A DNA stretch of 64,000 bases from Sphingobacterium composti (lineage in GTDB: Bacteria; Bacteroidota; Bacteroidia; Sphingobacteriales; Sphingobacteriaceae). This document shows, one piece after another, positions 34,908 through 46,300 of this stretch (the stretch's first letter is position 1; each line of letters begins with the position of its first letter). The notes under the pieces were generated by a model. That model was not told the origin of the DNA. It saw only the letters and a list, made by a program, of their open reading frames with translations, and did not search any database. A program made the position numbers and the translations under genes. Location: the NCBI RefSeq assembly GCF_009829075.1, contig NZ_WUQZ01000002.1:1-64000 (forward strand), in the 5' to 3' direction.

Positions 34908-35477
34908 TTATTTTATCATTAAACCAACAGAAATATTGAAATGTTGGTGTTGAAAATCTTTCAAATAAATATTTTTAGTTAATTGCTGATATCCATATAC
35001 TGCAGATACAGTCCAACTTGTTTTTGCAGGGCGTTCATGCAAATAAAAGAACCCTGCTTTGAACAACACTCCTTTGTCATATTGCGCACTCAATTTTGGT
35101 GCATAACCAGCATTTGCTAAAATTCCAATCTTAGAACTCGCATTGAATTCTCCAAAAGGCAAGCGACCGTCTATAAATATTGGAAATAAATTTTGGTCAT
35201 AAGAATACTTTTTGTCACCAAAATCATCATGATGCGGATCATTAGTCTCATAAGTTCCTTTAAATCTTTCATTTCCTAATCCTAAACCCAAATAAGCACG
35301 GTCATTATAGTTTTTACCAAAAATAAAGTGTGCAGAATATCCATTGAAAGCACCTTTATAACCTTCATTGGCAAATCCCAAATTTCCACCACCTTGTATA
35401 ATGGTATAGTACGATGACTGCGCATTTGCTAACATCGTTCCGCTTATCAAAGCTATAGCAAATAAGAATTTTTTCAT
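34908..35477 (-). CDS. Outer-membrane beta-barrel-like protein, unknown function
   Basis: 189 residues with a signal peptide (MKKFLFAIALISGTMLANAQ). The mature part alternates polar and aromatic residues in strand-like stretches (SAHFIFGKNYNDRAYLGLGL, then KLSAQYDKGVLFKAGFFYL) and ends in NISVGLMIK, compatible with an eight-stranded outer-membrane barrel. The specific family is not identified. It lies between holA (13 bp upstream) and ywbE (3 bp downstream). Confidence 0.72.
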   Translation of the reverse strand: MKKFLFAIALISGTMLANAQSSYYTIIQGGGNLGFANEGYKGAFNGYSAHFIFGKNYNDRAYLGLGLGNERFKGTYETNDPHHDDFGDKKYSYDQNLFPIFIDGRLPFGEFNASSKIGILANAGYAPKLSAQYDKGVLFKAGFFYLHERPAKTSWTVSAVYGYQQLTKNIYLKDFQHQHFNISVGLMIK

Positions 35478-35490
35478 ATGTATTCTATAA

Positions 35491-36501
35491 TTAATTTAAA
35501 ATTTTGAAAATCATTTCCCGCATCAAATCCCCATCCGTAGTATTCGGACCAGCGTCCAATCCTTTAAATTTCAAATCATAATCTTTCAATATGTTCATGA
35601 TATGAAATAGCTTTAATTTATTAAAATTGCGAGCTGCATATTCATAGTCTTTCACGAAAAATGGATTTACACCTAGTTCTTTAGCAGCTGCTGATTTATC
35701 TGTAAGATAATGGTATTTCAACACCTTAGAAAAATAACTGTATAATGTCCCCATAACCAACACCACGGGATTGGATTTGGGATTAGCCGCAAAATAATCG
35801 ACTATTTGAATAGCCTTCAAAGCATCGCGCTTACCTAAAGCATTATTCAACTCAAAAACATTGAAATCTTTACTAATGCCAATATTTTGTTCAATATCCT
35901 GTACAGTAATCTCTCTCTCTTTGGATACATTTAATATTAGCTTCTGAACTTCATTCGCAACTTTTGATAAATCCGTACCTATATACTCGGCCATTAAAGC
36001 TGCTGCTTGCGGATGAATTTTATGTCCTTGACTTTGTATCTCGTCTATAATCCAGGGCGCGACTTTATTGTCATAAAGCTTTTCTGACTCAAAAGCGATT
36101 CCAGCCTTTTCGATAGCTTTATATAACTTCGTACGCTTATCGAATTTACCGTGTTTATAGGCGAAGACTAAAATGGTAGTCGGTGTTAGATTTTCGACAT
36201 ATTTGGCCAACATTTCTACGCCATCCTCACCCTTCCACTTCAATCCTTGAGCTTCTTTTATAATGATGACTTGGTAATCACTCATCATCGGATAGCGTTT
36301 GGCAGCGCTGATGATAGTTGCAAAATCCACATCTTTACCATACAATATGGTCTGGTCAAAACCTTTTTGAGCGTCATTGAGTACAGAATGTTCTATCGCA
36401 TCACAAATCACATCAATATAATGCGATTCTTCTCCATGCAACAAATACAATGGTTTGTATTTGCGTTGTTTTATTGCGCTAAGTATTTCTTGTACTTTCA
36501 T
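35491..36501 (-). CDS. holA: HolA, DNA polymerase III delta subunit
   Basis: 336 residues, the usual length for HolA. Recognisable parts are the N-terminal KPLYLLHGEESHYIDVICD, the middle region TTILVFAYKHGKFDKR, and the helical collar domain with FELNNALGKRDALKAIQIVD. The delta subunit opens the sliding clamp within the clamp loader. It is transcribed divergently from the HsdR-N gene, as often seen in Bacteroidota. Confidence 0.92.
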   Translation of the reverse strand: MKVQEILSAIKQRKYKPLYLLHGEESHYIDVICDAIEHSVLNDAQKGFDQTILYGKDVDFATIISAAKRYPMMSDYQVIIIKEAQGLKWKGEDGVEMLAKYVENLTPTTILVFAYKHGKFDKRTKLYKAIEKAGIAFESEKLYDNKVAPWIIDEIQSQGHKIHPQAAALMAEYIGTDLSKVANEVQKLILNVSKEREITVQDIEQNIGISKDFNVFELNNALGKRDALKAIQIVDYFAANPKSNPVVLVMGTLYSYFSKVLKYHYLTDKSAAAKELGVNPFFVKDYEYAARNFNKLKLFHIMNILKDYDLKFKGLDAGPNTTDGDLMREMIFKILN

Positions 36502-36581
36502 AACATCGCGAAATTAACTATTTCTAATGAAACATTCGTCGAATGTATAAGAATGAAAAATTATCAATTTCTAATTACATA

Positions 36582-36599
36582 TACATTTGCGTATATTTG
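36582..36599 (+). promoter_or_regulatory. Tandem -7 elements ahead of the HsdR-N gene
   Basis: TACATTTG (36582-36589) and TATATTTG (36592-36599) both fit TAnnTTTG. The ATG is at 36603, so a transcript from the first element would carry a leader of only about 7 bases. Confidence 0.5.
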
Positions 36600-36602
36600 T
36601 AT

Positions 36603-37064
36603 ATGTTTAGTCCTGTTCCATTGAACTTACCTCCTACTTCACTTAAACTTTCACGCGCTAACAATAAGATTTACATCTTTGATGTATTGCGTAAAAAGAA
36701 TTTGGTATTGACACCAGAAGAATGGGTAAGGCAACATTGGGTACATTTCTTGCATAAATATAAGAATTACCCCAAATCGTTGATGAAAATAGAAGGTGGC
36801 CTTGTATTGAATGATTTACAAAAACGTTCTGACTTAATTATTTACAATAATAAAGGAGAGAAAATAATATTGGCGGAATTTAAAGCACCTGAGGTGAAGA
36901 TAAATGCAAAAACATTTGAACAAATCAGCGCTTACAATAGCAAGCACAAAATTCCTTTGTTATTGGTAAGTAATGGATTAGAACATTACTTTTGCAAAAT
37001 CAATTTTGAAGACAATAGCTATGAGTTTATAGCCGATCTTCCAAATTACATTTTAGAGACATAA
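36603..37064 (+). CDS. HsdR N-terminal-like (PD-(D/E)XK nuclease fold) protein
   Basis: 153 residues from the ATG at 36603 (MFSPVPLNLPP); the frame extends upstream to 36543 but that part overlaps the promoter. It matches the small single-domain proteins related to the N-terminal region of type I restriction subunit R (HSDR_N_2): LTPEEWVRQHWVHFL, a DLIIYNNKG segment and the ILAEFKAP strand with E and K of the nuclease core. No helicase, methylase or specificity subunit is nearby, so it is not part of a normal restriction system. It often neighbours holA in Bacteroidota; its function is unknown. Confidence 0.85.
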   Translation: MFSPVPLNLPPTSLKLSRANNKIYIFDVLRKKNLVLTPEEWVRQHWVHFLHKYKNYPKSLMKIEGGLVLNDLQKRSDLIIYNNKGEKIILAEFKAPEVKINAKTFEQISAYNSKHKIPLLLVSNGLEHYFCKINFEDNSYEFIADLPNYILET

Positions 37065-37137
37065 ATTATTATAGTTTTTAAACAAAAAGCATTTATATTT
37101 AGTCTTTAATTTTAGGTTTATTGAAAAATAGAAAAAC

Positions 37138-37839
37138 ATGAATATAGATAAAAACGAATTCAGAAAATATGCGATCAAACACCACAGAATTGGAAGTCAA
37201 CATGTGGATGGTTTTATCTCACGAGTAGAAACTAAAATGCCTACTAACTTGACACCTTACATCGTAGAAGAGCGTCAATTGAATGTAGCACAAATGGATG
37301 TATTCTCCCGCTTGATGATGGATCGTATTATCTTCTTAGGTGACGGAATTAACGATCAAGTAGCAAACATTATTCAAGCTCAATTGTTATTCTTGCAGTC
37401 TACTGATGCGAAAAGAGATATTCAGATTTATATCAACTCTCCAGGCGGTAGCGTATATGCAGGGCTAGGTATCTATGATACGATGCAATATATTACACCG
37501 GATGTAGCAACTATCTGTACAGGTATTGCAGCATCAATGGGTGCTGTTTTATTAGTTGCTGGCGCAAAAGGTAAACGTGCTGCATTAAGACACTCGCGTG
37601 TGATGATTCACCAACCATCAGGTGGCGCTCAAGGGGTAGCTGCAGATATGGAAATCAACTTGCGTGAGATGATGAAATTGAAAGAAGAATTATACACTAT
37701 CATTTCTGAGCATTCAGGTCAGTCATATGAGTGGGTTGAAAAATCTTCTGATCGTGATTATTGGATGAAAGCGGCAGAAGCCAAAGAATTTGGAATGATT
37801 GATGAGGTCTTAGCACCAAGAAAAGATATTATTAAATAA
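37138..37839 (+). CDS. clpP: ClpP protease subunit
   Basis: 233 residues, slightly longer than E. coli ClpP because of an N-terminal extension of about 30 residues. The catalytic triad is S133 (GIAASMGAV), H158 (MIHQPSGG) and D207 (SSDRDYWM). [19 protein letters not shown] is typical. It forms the proteolytic chamber for ClpX, whose gene starts 1 bp downstream, and probably also for ClpC. A TATATTTA element at 37094-37101 is a possible promoter. Confidence 0.95.
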   Translation: MNIDKNEFRKYAIKHHRIGSQHVDGFISRVETKMPTNLTPYIVEERQLNVAQMDVFSRLMMDRIIFLGDGINDQVANIIQAQLLFLQSTDAKRDIQIYINSPGGSVYAGLGIYDTMQYITPDVATICTGIAASMGAVLLVAGAKGKRAALRHSRVMIHQPSGGAQGVAADMEINLREMMKLKEELYTIISEHSGQSYEWVEKSSDRDYWMKAAEAKEFGMIDEVLAPRKDIIK

Positions 37840-37840
37840 G

Positions 37841-39088
37841 ATGAGTAAAAATCAAAAAGATATACAATGCTCTTTTTGTGGCATCAGCAAAAATGAAGCT
37901 TTAATGCTTATTGCTGGTGACGGAGCACATATCTGTGATCGTTGTGTGACTCAGGCGGGAGAAATCTTAGCAGAAGAACTAAATCAACGTAAAAACAAAT
38001 CTTTACAGACGACATTAAAACTAATTCGTCCGCTAGAGATCAAGCAGCATTTAGATCAATATGTCATCGGTCAAGACGATGCAAAAAAGGTTATTTCAGT
38101 AGCAGTATACAATCACTACAAAAGATTGAACCAAAAATCTTCTGCTGATGAAACTGAGATTGAAAAATCCAACTTGATTATCGTTGGTGAAACTGGTACA
38201 GGTAAAACATTATTAGCAAAAACAGTTGCTAAAATATTGAATGTACCTTTCTCAATTGTAGATGCTACGGTATTGACAGAAGCTGGTTATGTGGGTGAAG
38301 ACGTAGAAAGTATCTTGACAAGATTGTTGCAAGCAGCGGATTACGATGTAGCTGCTGCCGAACGAGGTATTATCTACATTGATGAGATTGACAAAATTGC
38401 TCGTAAGAGTGACAATCCATCTATCACACGTGATGTATCTGGCGAAGGTGTACAACAAGCGTTGTTAAAAATCTTGGAAGGCACAAATGTGAACGTACCA
38501 CCTCAAGGTGGTCGTAAACACCCTGACCAAAAAATGATTTCTGTCAACACTAGTAACATCCTATTTATCTGTGGTGGTGCATTTGATGGTATTCAAAAGA
38601 AAATTGCTAACCGTTTAAGAACGCAGACTGTAGGTTTCAAAATGTTAGAAGAAGAGGAAGATGTTGATTTGAACAATCTGTACAAATATATCACACCTCA
38701 AGATTTGAAAAACTTTGGATTAATCCCAGAGTTGATTGGTCGTCTTCCAGTATTGACACATTTGAATCCTTTGGATAAAGAGACGTTGTTAAGCATCTTG
38801 ACAGAACCTAAAAACGCTTTAATCAAACAATATATTAAGTTGTTTGAATACGAAGGCGTTGATTTAGTTTTTGACAAAGAAGTCTACAAATTCATTGTTG
38901 ACAAAGCTTGGGAATTCAAATTGGGTGCACGTGGATTACGTAGCATTTGTGAAGCGATAATGCTGGATGCTATGTTTGAGATTCCATCTAGCAAAGAGTC
39001 GAGTGAGGACAAGACGCTACATATTACGCTTGATTATGCGAAAAAGAAATTTGCTAAATCAGATATTAAGAAGTTAAAAGTAGCCTAG
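37841..39088 (+). CDS. clpX: ClpX, AAA+ unfoldase of ClpXP
   Basis: 415 residues. An N-terminal zinc finger has CSFCG near the start and CDRC about 20 residues later. The AAA+ domain contains [12 protein letters not shown], the pore loop GYVGEDVE and Walker [10 protein letters not shown]. The ClpP-binding loop reads VGF (in QTVGFKM) in place of the common IGF. It starts 1 bp after clpP and ends before a strong terminator, so the operon is clpP-clpX. Confidence 0.96.
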   Translation: MSKNQKDIQCSFCGISKNEALMLIAGDGAHICDRCVTQAGEILAEELNQRKNKSLQTTLKLIRPLEIKQHLDQYVIGQDDAKKVISVAVYNHYKRLNQKSSADETEIEKSNLIIVGETGTGKTLLAKTVAKILNVPFSIVDATVLTEAGYVGEDVESILTRLLQAADYDVAAAERGIIYIDEIDKIARKSDNPSITRDVSGEGVQQALLKILEGTNVNVPPQGGRKHPDQKMISVNTSNILFICGGAFDGIQKKIANRLRTQTVGFKMLEEEEDVDLNNLYKYITPQDLKNFGLIPELIGRLPVLTHLNPLDKETLLSILTEPKNALIKQYIKLFEYEGVDLVFDKEVYKFIVDKAWEFKLGARGLRSICEAIMLDAMFEIPSSKESSEDKTLHITLDYAKKKFAKSDIKKLKVA

Positions 39089-39095
39089 AGATATG

Positions 39096-39126
39096 AATCC
39101 CTCACCTAAAAAAGTGAGGGATTTTT
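39096..39126 (+). terminator. Terminator of clpP-clpX
   Basis: AATCCCTCAC at 39096-39105 pairs with GTGAGGGATT at 39114-39123, with an 8-base loop and a T-run. Confidence 0.9.
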
Positions 39127-39153
39127 GTTATATTAAAACATAAAAACTGTATT

Positions 39154-39972
39154 ATGACGAAAAAACAAAAATCAGTTGAAAGCCCTATTACGCCAGGGCT
39201 AAAATCAAAAGATGAAATAGTAGAAAATTGGTTACCACGCTACACAGGTAAACCGTTAGAGGAATTTGGGGAATATATTTTATTAACTAATTTCTCCAAA
39301 TATGTCAAAATGTTTTCAGCCATGCATGATGATGCACCTATCTATGGTGAAGATAAAGCAATGCAGGCTTGTACTGCCAATGGAATTACTTTAATAAACT
39401 TCGGAATGGGAAGTCCGATGGCTGCCACAGTAATGGACTTATTAACAGCAATCGACCCAAAAGCTGTACTTTTCTTAGGGAAAACTGGTGGATTAAAAAA
39501 GAAAATTGCTGTAGGTGAACTCATTCTTCCTATTGCAGCTATTCGAGGAGAAGGTACATCCAACGATTATTTTCCGCCAGAAGTTCCCTCACTCCCATCC
39601 TTTGCTTTGCAAAAAGCCATTTCGACGACAATAAGAGACCATGAACGTGATTATTGGACTGGGACAGTTTATACAACTAACCGTCGCGTATGGGAGCACG
39701 ATAAAGCATTTAAAAAGTATTTGAAATCCATCCGTGCTATGGCTGTCGATATGGAAACTGCAACTATCTTTAGCGTTGGATTTGCGAATAAAATTCCAAC
39801 GGGGGCTTTATTATTAGTTTCAGACCAGCCAATGGTACCAGAAGGCGTTAAAACCGCAGCATCTGATTTGTCTGTAACTGAAAAATTTGTCGAAACGCAT
39901 TTAAACATTGGTATAGATGCATTGAAACAATTAATTAACAATGGTCTTACTGTTAAGCATCTAAAATTTTAG
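39154..39972 (+). CDS. amn: AMP nucleosidase
   Basis: 272 residues, the short form found in Bacteroidota without the long N-terminal regulatory domain of E. coli Amn. It belongs to the nucleoside phosphorylase fold: GITLINFGMGSPMAATVMDL, a LFLGKTGGLKKKI glycine segment and MAVDMETATIFSVGF, where the Met-Glu pair contacts the ribose. It splits AMP to adenine and ribose 5-phosphate. It starts 65 bp after clpX beyond a terminator, so it is probably transcribed on its own. Confidence 0.9.
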   Translation: MTKKQKSVESPITPGLKSKDEIVENWLPRYTGKPLEEFGEYILLTNFSKYVKMFSAMHDDAPIYGEDKAMQACTANGITLINFGMGSPMAATVMDLLTAIDPKAVLFLGKTGGLKKKIAVGELILPIAAIRGEGTSNDYFPPEVPSLPSFALQKAISTTIRDHERDYWTGTVYTTNRRVWEHDKAFKKYLKSIRAMAVDMETATIFSVGFANKIPTGALLLVSDQPMVPEGVKTAASDLSVTEKFVETHLNIGIDALKQLINNGLTVKHLKF

Positions 39973-40003
39973 AATGATGAAACAAATAGTCAACCCAACC
40001 TAG

Positions 40004-40040
40004 ATAAAGTTCAATCCTACCGATTGAACTTTATTTTTTT
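40004..40040 (+). terminator. Terminator after AMP nucleosidase
   Basis: A 13-bp perfect stem (ATAAAGTTCAATC at 40004-40016, complement at 40022-40034) with a 5-base loop and a T-run. Confidence 0.9.
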
Positions 40041-40082
40041 GCTGTTACCTGCCAAATAATTTTAAATAATTAAAATTTCTAT

Positions 40083-40090
40083 TATATTTG
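40083..40090 (+). promoter_or_regulatory. Promoter -7 element TATATTTG of the metY leader
   Basis: It fits TAnnTTTG and lies about 50 bp upstream of the SAM riboswitch. The predicted transcript start is near 40097, giving a leader of about 385 bases before metY. Confidence 0.55.
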
Positions 40091-40137
40091 TCGAGTACTT
40101 TTATAGAGTACATCTAATCAATACCTTTCTAGTAATA

Positions 40138-40234
40138 GGTCTTGATTTATAAAGAAGTGGCGAGAGACTGGCTCAATGACCCACTGGCAACCTTCAATAA
40201 AGATTGAAAAGGTGCCAAGTCCTGTCTAAGACAA
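40138..40234 (+). ncRNA. SAM-I-like (S-box) riboswitch
   Basis: The hallmark blocks are present in order: AAAGAAGTGGCGAGAGACTG, GGCTCAATGACCC, CTGGCAACC, a variable stem, and AAGGTGCCAAGTCC. Closing bases GTCTT (40139-40143) and AAGAC (40228-40232) can form part of P1. It precedes metY, a methionine pathway gene, the usual target. S-adenosylmethionine binding would be expected to lower expression. No terminator directly follows; a 33-codon ORF and a long hairpin lie between it and metY. Confidence 0.88.
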
Positions 40235-40267
40235 TATTGTTTTGGAGCATATAAATGATAAAAGACT

Positions 40268-40369
40268 ATGACAAATTTTACAAATTCTTCCAATTTTGAT
40301 ATTGCTGTATTGAATCAGCAAGGAAAATTCTTATTATCCAATAATTTATTATCTATCCGAATGCGGTAG
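40268..40369 (+). CDS. Candidate leader peptide of 33 residues between the SAM riboswitch and metY
   Basis: ATG at 40268 to TAG at 40367-40369, encoding a peptide that starts MTNFTNSSNF and ends SIRMR. There is no Cys and only one internal Met, so codon-starvation attenuation by Met is not obvious. The stop codon lies between the first two 5' arms of a nested hairpin (40352-40440), so a terminating ribosome would sit on that structure. Too short for most gene finders. Translation is inferred, not shown. Confidence 0.45.
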   Translation: MTNFTNSSNFDIAVLNQQGKFLLSNNLLSIRMR

Positions 40370-40440
40370 TCGTCGGTATTTACCCTGTTTACACATTGGC
40401 ATTACTAACATGACGACCACAATTCCGCTTTATTGATAGA
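40352..40440 (+). promoter_or_regulatory. Nested long-range hairpin in the metY leader
   Basis: Three stems share one axis: TCTATC (40352-40357) with GATAGA (40435-40440), GCGG (40363-40366) with CCGC (40425-40428), and GTCGTC (40369-40374) with GACGAC (40412-40417), separated by small internal loops. The leader ORF stop is inside the 5' side. It ends 40 bases before the metY start codon. Confidence 0.5.
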
Positions 40441-40459
40441 TTTAATATATATTTAATAA

Positions 40460-41788
<1,329 letters not shown>

Positions 41789-41857
41789 TCAAATAGAATA
41801 CTTAATTTTTTGAGGAATATATACATTACGAGAGGGAATAGAAATTTTAAAAAATAT

Positions 41858-43039
41858 ATGAGTAAGAAACTTACTATCGGAATGTTCGGGTTTGGCGTTG
41901 TCGGACAAGGACTTTACGATATTATTAAGACAAAAAACTTAAACTTAGAGATTAAAAAATTCGTGATTAAGAATGCGGACAAAAAGAGAAGTTTGCCTGC
42001 TGATTTATTCACAACGGATGCGAATGTAATCTTGGATGACCCTGAAATTAATACAGTAGTTGAATTGATTGATGATGCGGATGCCGCATTTGAAATCACT
42101 AAGAAAGCTCTTTCTTCTGGAAAAAATGTGGTATCTGCAAACAAAAAAATGATTGCAACACATTTGGAAGAATTGACTGAGATACAACAACAATATGGCA
42201 CTTCTTTATTGTACGAAGGAGCAGTATGTGGTAGTATTCCTATCATTCGTAATTTGGAAGAATATTATGATAATGAACTTTTACATTCTGTAAGTGGTAT
42301 TTTCAATGGTTCTTCAAATTATATTTTATCAAAAATTTTCAACGAAGGTCAAAGTTATGCCGATGCTTTGAAAAAAGCACAAGAATTAGGCTTTGCCGAA
42401 ACTAATCCTATATTGGATGTAGGCGGATTTGACCCTAAATACAAATTGACTATCGTAGCCTCACATGCGTACGGTTTGTTTGTGAATCCAGAAACGATTT
42501 TGAATCTTGGTATTGATAGATTGAACGATAATGATATTCGCTATGCGAAAGAGAAAAACTTTAAAATCAAATTGATTCCTTTCGCCAAAGAAATCAGCAA
42601 CAGTGAAGTGGTGTTATATGTATTGCCAAGATTTATCACGAAAGACAATATTCTTTATAATGTAGAGAATGAAAATAATGGCGTATTGGTAAAAGCAGCT
42701 TTCGCTGACGAGCAATTCTTTTATGGAAAAGGTGCTGGTGGTCACCCAACGGGTTCTGCTGTACTTTCAGACATTGCAGCATTGCGTTACGATTACCGCT
42801 ATGAATACAAGAAACACTTGGATTCACAAGAACTGCAGTATTCGACCAACTATGATTTGAAAGTATATTTCCGCTACCAAGATGACGATTTGTTAGAAAA
42901 TATTGAATTTAAATCTATCACAGAACGTTTTTATGGTGAAAATTCAAAATATGTAATCGGATATATCAATTTACAAGAGATAATTGATAAACGTGAACTT
43001 ATCAATCAAGATGGAAATTTTTTAGCTGAGATTTCTTAA
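41858..43039 (+). CDS. Homoserine dehydrogenase
   Basis: About 393 residues from the ATG at 41858 (MSKKLTIGMFGFG); the open frame starts at 41810 but the extra residues are unlike the family. The NAD(P)-binding motif is GMFGFGVVGQG. Catalytic region landmarks are SANKKMIATH, GAVCGSIPIIRNLEEYY and FNGSSNYILSK. A C-terminal part of about 70 residues may be a diverged ACT-like regulatory domain. It is a stand-alone enzyme without aspartokinase. With metY it forms a two-gene methionine operon that ends at a strong terminator. Confidence 0.93.
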   Translation: MSKKLTIGMFGFGVVGQGLYDIIKTKNLNLEIKKFVIKNADKKRSLPADLFTTDANVILDDPEINTVVELIDDADAAFEITKKALSSGKNVVSANKKMIATHLEELTEIQQQYGTSLLYEGAVCGSIPIIRNLEEYYDNELLHSVSGIFNGSSNYILSKIFNEGQSYADALKKAQELGFAETNPILDVGGFDPKYKLTIVASHAYGLFVNPETILNLGIDRLNDNDIRYAKEKNFKIKLIPFAKEISNSEVVLYVLPRFITKDNILYNVENENNGVLVKAAFADEQFFYGKGAGGHPTGSAVLSDIAALRYDYRYEYKKHLDSQELQYSTNYDLKVYFRYQDDDLLENIEFKSITERFYGENSKYVIGYINLQEIIDKRELINQDGNFLAEIS

Positions 43040-43053
43040 ATAAACTTATCTTC

Positions 43054-43099
43054 AAAACGCAAAAATCCCGATCTATAGAGGTCGGGATTTTTGCGTTTT
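43054..43099. terminator. Strong 18-bp terminator after homoserine dehydrogenase
   Basis: Bases 43054-43071 and 43082-43099 are perfect complements (18 bp) around a 10-base loop, with flanking A- and T-runs inside the stem ends. Confidence 0.92.
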
Positions 43100-43262
43100 A
43101 ACCATTTCCAATTATTAAAAATTATTAAACAATTAGCCTCGTTAGCTATGTATTTACTCTATAAAACACCCTTTATAAATAAAAAGAAAAAATATCTATA
43201 CTTATTTCAGCTAAACCGATAAAGTTTAAAAATTATTTTAACAAAATTCCTAAACAAAATTA

Positions 43263-43293
43263 TTTGTTTTAAAAGTTTTCTGTTGTATATTTA
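43263..43293 (+). promoter_or_regulatory. Promoter of the SusC/SusD locus
   Basis: TTTG at 43263-43266, 19 bases, then TATATTTA at 43286-43293, differing from TTTG-N19-TAnnTTTG only in the last base. The start codon is 43 bp downstream of the element. Confidence 0.6.
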
Positions 43294-43336
43294 TTTTAAT
43301 TAACCATTTACTAATTACAGCTATCAATTCTATTTT

Positions 43337-46300
43337 ATGAAAAAAGCTCAGCAAAAATTGTTGATTCTTTTATTCTTCTTGACAGTTCCTATTTACGTAT
43401 TCTCCCAAAAACAAATCACAGGCGTTGTTAAAAATGGGTCAAACGGAGAGTTAATCGGAGGTGTTAGTGTATTGAAGAATAAAATTACCTCAACCCAAAC
43501 CAATGCCAATGGTGAATTTCAAGTTACTGCTAATGTAGGTGACAGTTTAACATTCACGTACGTAGGAATGAAAACCCAGAGTATTGCCGTTGACCAACGG
43601 AATATACTCGAAATTTTATTGTATGAAGACGGCAGTGCGATTGATGAAGTTACCGTAGTGGCATTCGGTACGCAAAAGAAATCAAGCGTTGTAGGTGCGA
43701 TAACTACCGTCAAAGCCTCAGATTTAAAAATACCTGCTTCCAATCTTACCGGCTCATTTGCTGGTCGAATTCCTGGGGTCATTTCCTACCAAACATCTGG
43801 TGAACCTGGAGCAGATAATGCACAATTTTTTATTCGTGGTGTAACAACATTTGGTTACCAAACATCGCCCTTGATCTTAATCGATGGATTTGAAGCTACT
43901 ACCGACAATTTAGCGAGACTACAACCGGACGATATCGAGAGTTTCTCAATTCTAAAAGATGCATCGGCTACGGTACTCTACGGAGCAAGGGGTGCAAATG
44001 GTATTATCATGGTAACTACAAAATCAGGTCGAGAAGGCCCTGTATCCATGAATGCACGTGTTGATGTCAATACGGCTATGCCTACTAAAATGATCGATAT
44101 GATTGATGGAGTTAGCTATATGCGTTTGTACAATCAAGCACAATTGACTCGTCAGCCTATACTTGGATCATACTATTCAGAACAAAAAATCCAGTCCACG
44201 CTTAATGGTGAAGATGGAATGATTTATCCAAATATTGACTGGTATAATACATTATTTAATAAATCAACCACCAACACCAAGGCAAATGTGAATTTATCAG
44301 GTGGTGGACAGGTAGCAACGTATTATGTTTCTACTGGTTTTGATAAAGAAACTGGACTTTTGAAAGTAGATAATAGAAATAACTTTAATAATAACATCGA
44401 TATAAATCGATTATTCATTCGATCAAATGTTATTTTCAAACTAACAAAAACTACTACGTTAGACACTCGTATACAAGGAAGATTTGAGCGTTATACTGGC
44501 CCGTACCAGTCAGCTTCAAATATTTTCCGCATGACAATGAATAGTAATCCAGTGGATTTCCCTGCGGTATATAAGCCTGATGCAGCCAATGAATTTACAG
44601 AGCATGTTCTTTTTGGAAATTCATTTGTAACAGGTTCACTTAAATCGAACCCTTACGCCGAAATGGTACGAGGTTTTGAAGATCGTAATGAAAGTAGCAT
44701 CATCGCACAAGCTACATTATCCCAAGATTTGGGATTCATAACAGAGGGATTAAAAATTCAAGGTAAAGCATCTGTCAGCACATGGAGTAAATATGCTAGT
44801 AGACGTACTTATAACCCGTTTTATTATGATTTAGAAAGTTACAATCAGATTACTGGAGAATTTAAGCTTTATCCTCTAAATCCAACAACAGGCCAATCTT
44901 ACCTGGGAAATGTGATCCCTAATAGAGATGCAAATGGCCATTACTATTTTGAAGCTCGATTGAATTGGAATAGATCTTTTGGTTCACATAATATTGGAGC
45001 CATGACTGTAGGTATGATGGAAGAAAAGCTATTGACGGCAGGAAATAGTACATCCATCTACGAAACATTACCTGAAAAAAACATGGGTAATTCAGGCCGT
45101 CTGACGTATGATTATGACAATAAATACTTTGCCGAAGCAAGTTATGGTTTTAATGGGTCAGAAAAATTCACTGGAGAAAAGCGTTATGGATTTTTCCCTT
45201 CATTTGGTGTAAGTTGGTTAATGTCTAATGAAACATTTTTCGAACCACTAAAACCTGCAATCAGTTCATTAAAAGTCCGCGGTACTTGGGGGCTTGTGGG
45301 TAATGACGCTATTTCGGGTCGCGCAGGTCGCTTCTTCTACTTATCAGATATCTCTATGGGCGGTGGAGCCTATCGTTGGGGCACATCATTTATGAATGCT
45401 TATGATGGATATTCTGTAAATAGATATGCCAACCCAGATATCACTTGGGAACAATCCGAAAAATGGAATTTAGGAGCTGAAATTAATTTCATGAATGAAT
45501 CACTTAAATTGACTGCTGATTTTTTCAAAGATGTACGTAGTAAAATTTATATGAACAGAGAAAACTTCCCTGCCTCAGCAGGTCTGGAAGCAAGTGTGAG
45601 TGGTAATGTGGGACAAGTTAGTTCTCAAGGTTTTGATGGCTCATTGGATTACATGAAGAATTTAAATGAAAATTTTTGGATTTCTGGACGCGCCAACTTT
45701 ACATACGCTGTCAATAAGCTAGATGAATTGGATGAAAGAGATTATCCTGACGCTTATCTAAAACGTAGAGGTCAAAATATCAACCAACAATGGGGATTGC
45801 TTGCAGAACGTTTATTCGTGGATGAAGAAGAGATCAGAAACTCTCCAAAACAAGATTTTGGTGAATATATGGCTGGTGATATTAAATATAAAGATATTAA
45901 TGGTGACGGTATTATTAACAGTAATGACCGTATCGCTATGGGTTTCCCTACAGTACCTGAGATACAATATGGTTTTGGCATGTCAATGGGATATAAATCT
46001 TTTGATTTCTCCTTTTTCTTACAAGGAAATGCCAATGTAAGCTTCTTTATAAATTCAACAGCTGAATCCAACCTTGCAACAGGTGCTTACGGAATAGCTC
46101 CTTTTGCAAATAGAAGAAATGCACTTTCTATAATAGCAGAGGATTACTGGAGCGAAACAAATCCTAATATCCATGCCTTCTGGCCAAGACTATCCACAAA
46201 CCCTGTCAATAATAATATACAACAATCATCATGGTGGATGCGTGATGGCTCTTTCTTACGACTAAAATCTCTTGAAATAGGGTATAGCCCTAAAAACTTA

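Noticed and set aside
30484..39088. ClpC, ClpP, ClpX (and Lon at 60 kb) as a dedicated proteolysis island
   Set aside because: Unrelated housekeeping genes on both strands lie between them and each unit has its own terminator; this looks like ordinary core-genome order.
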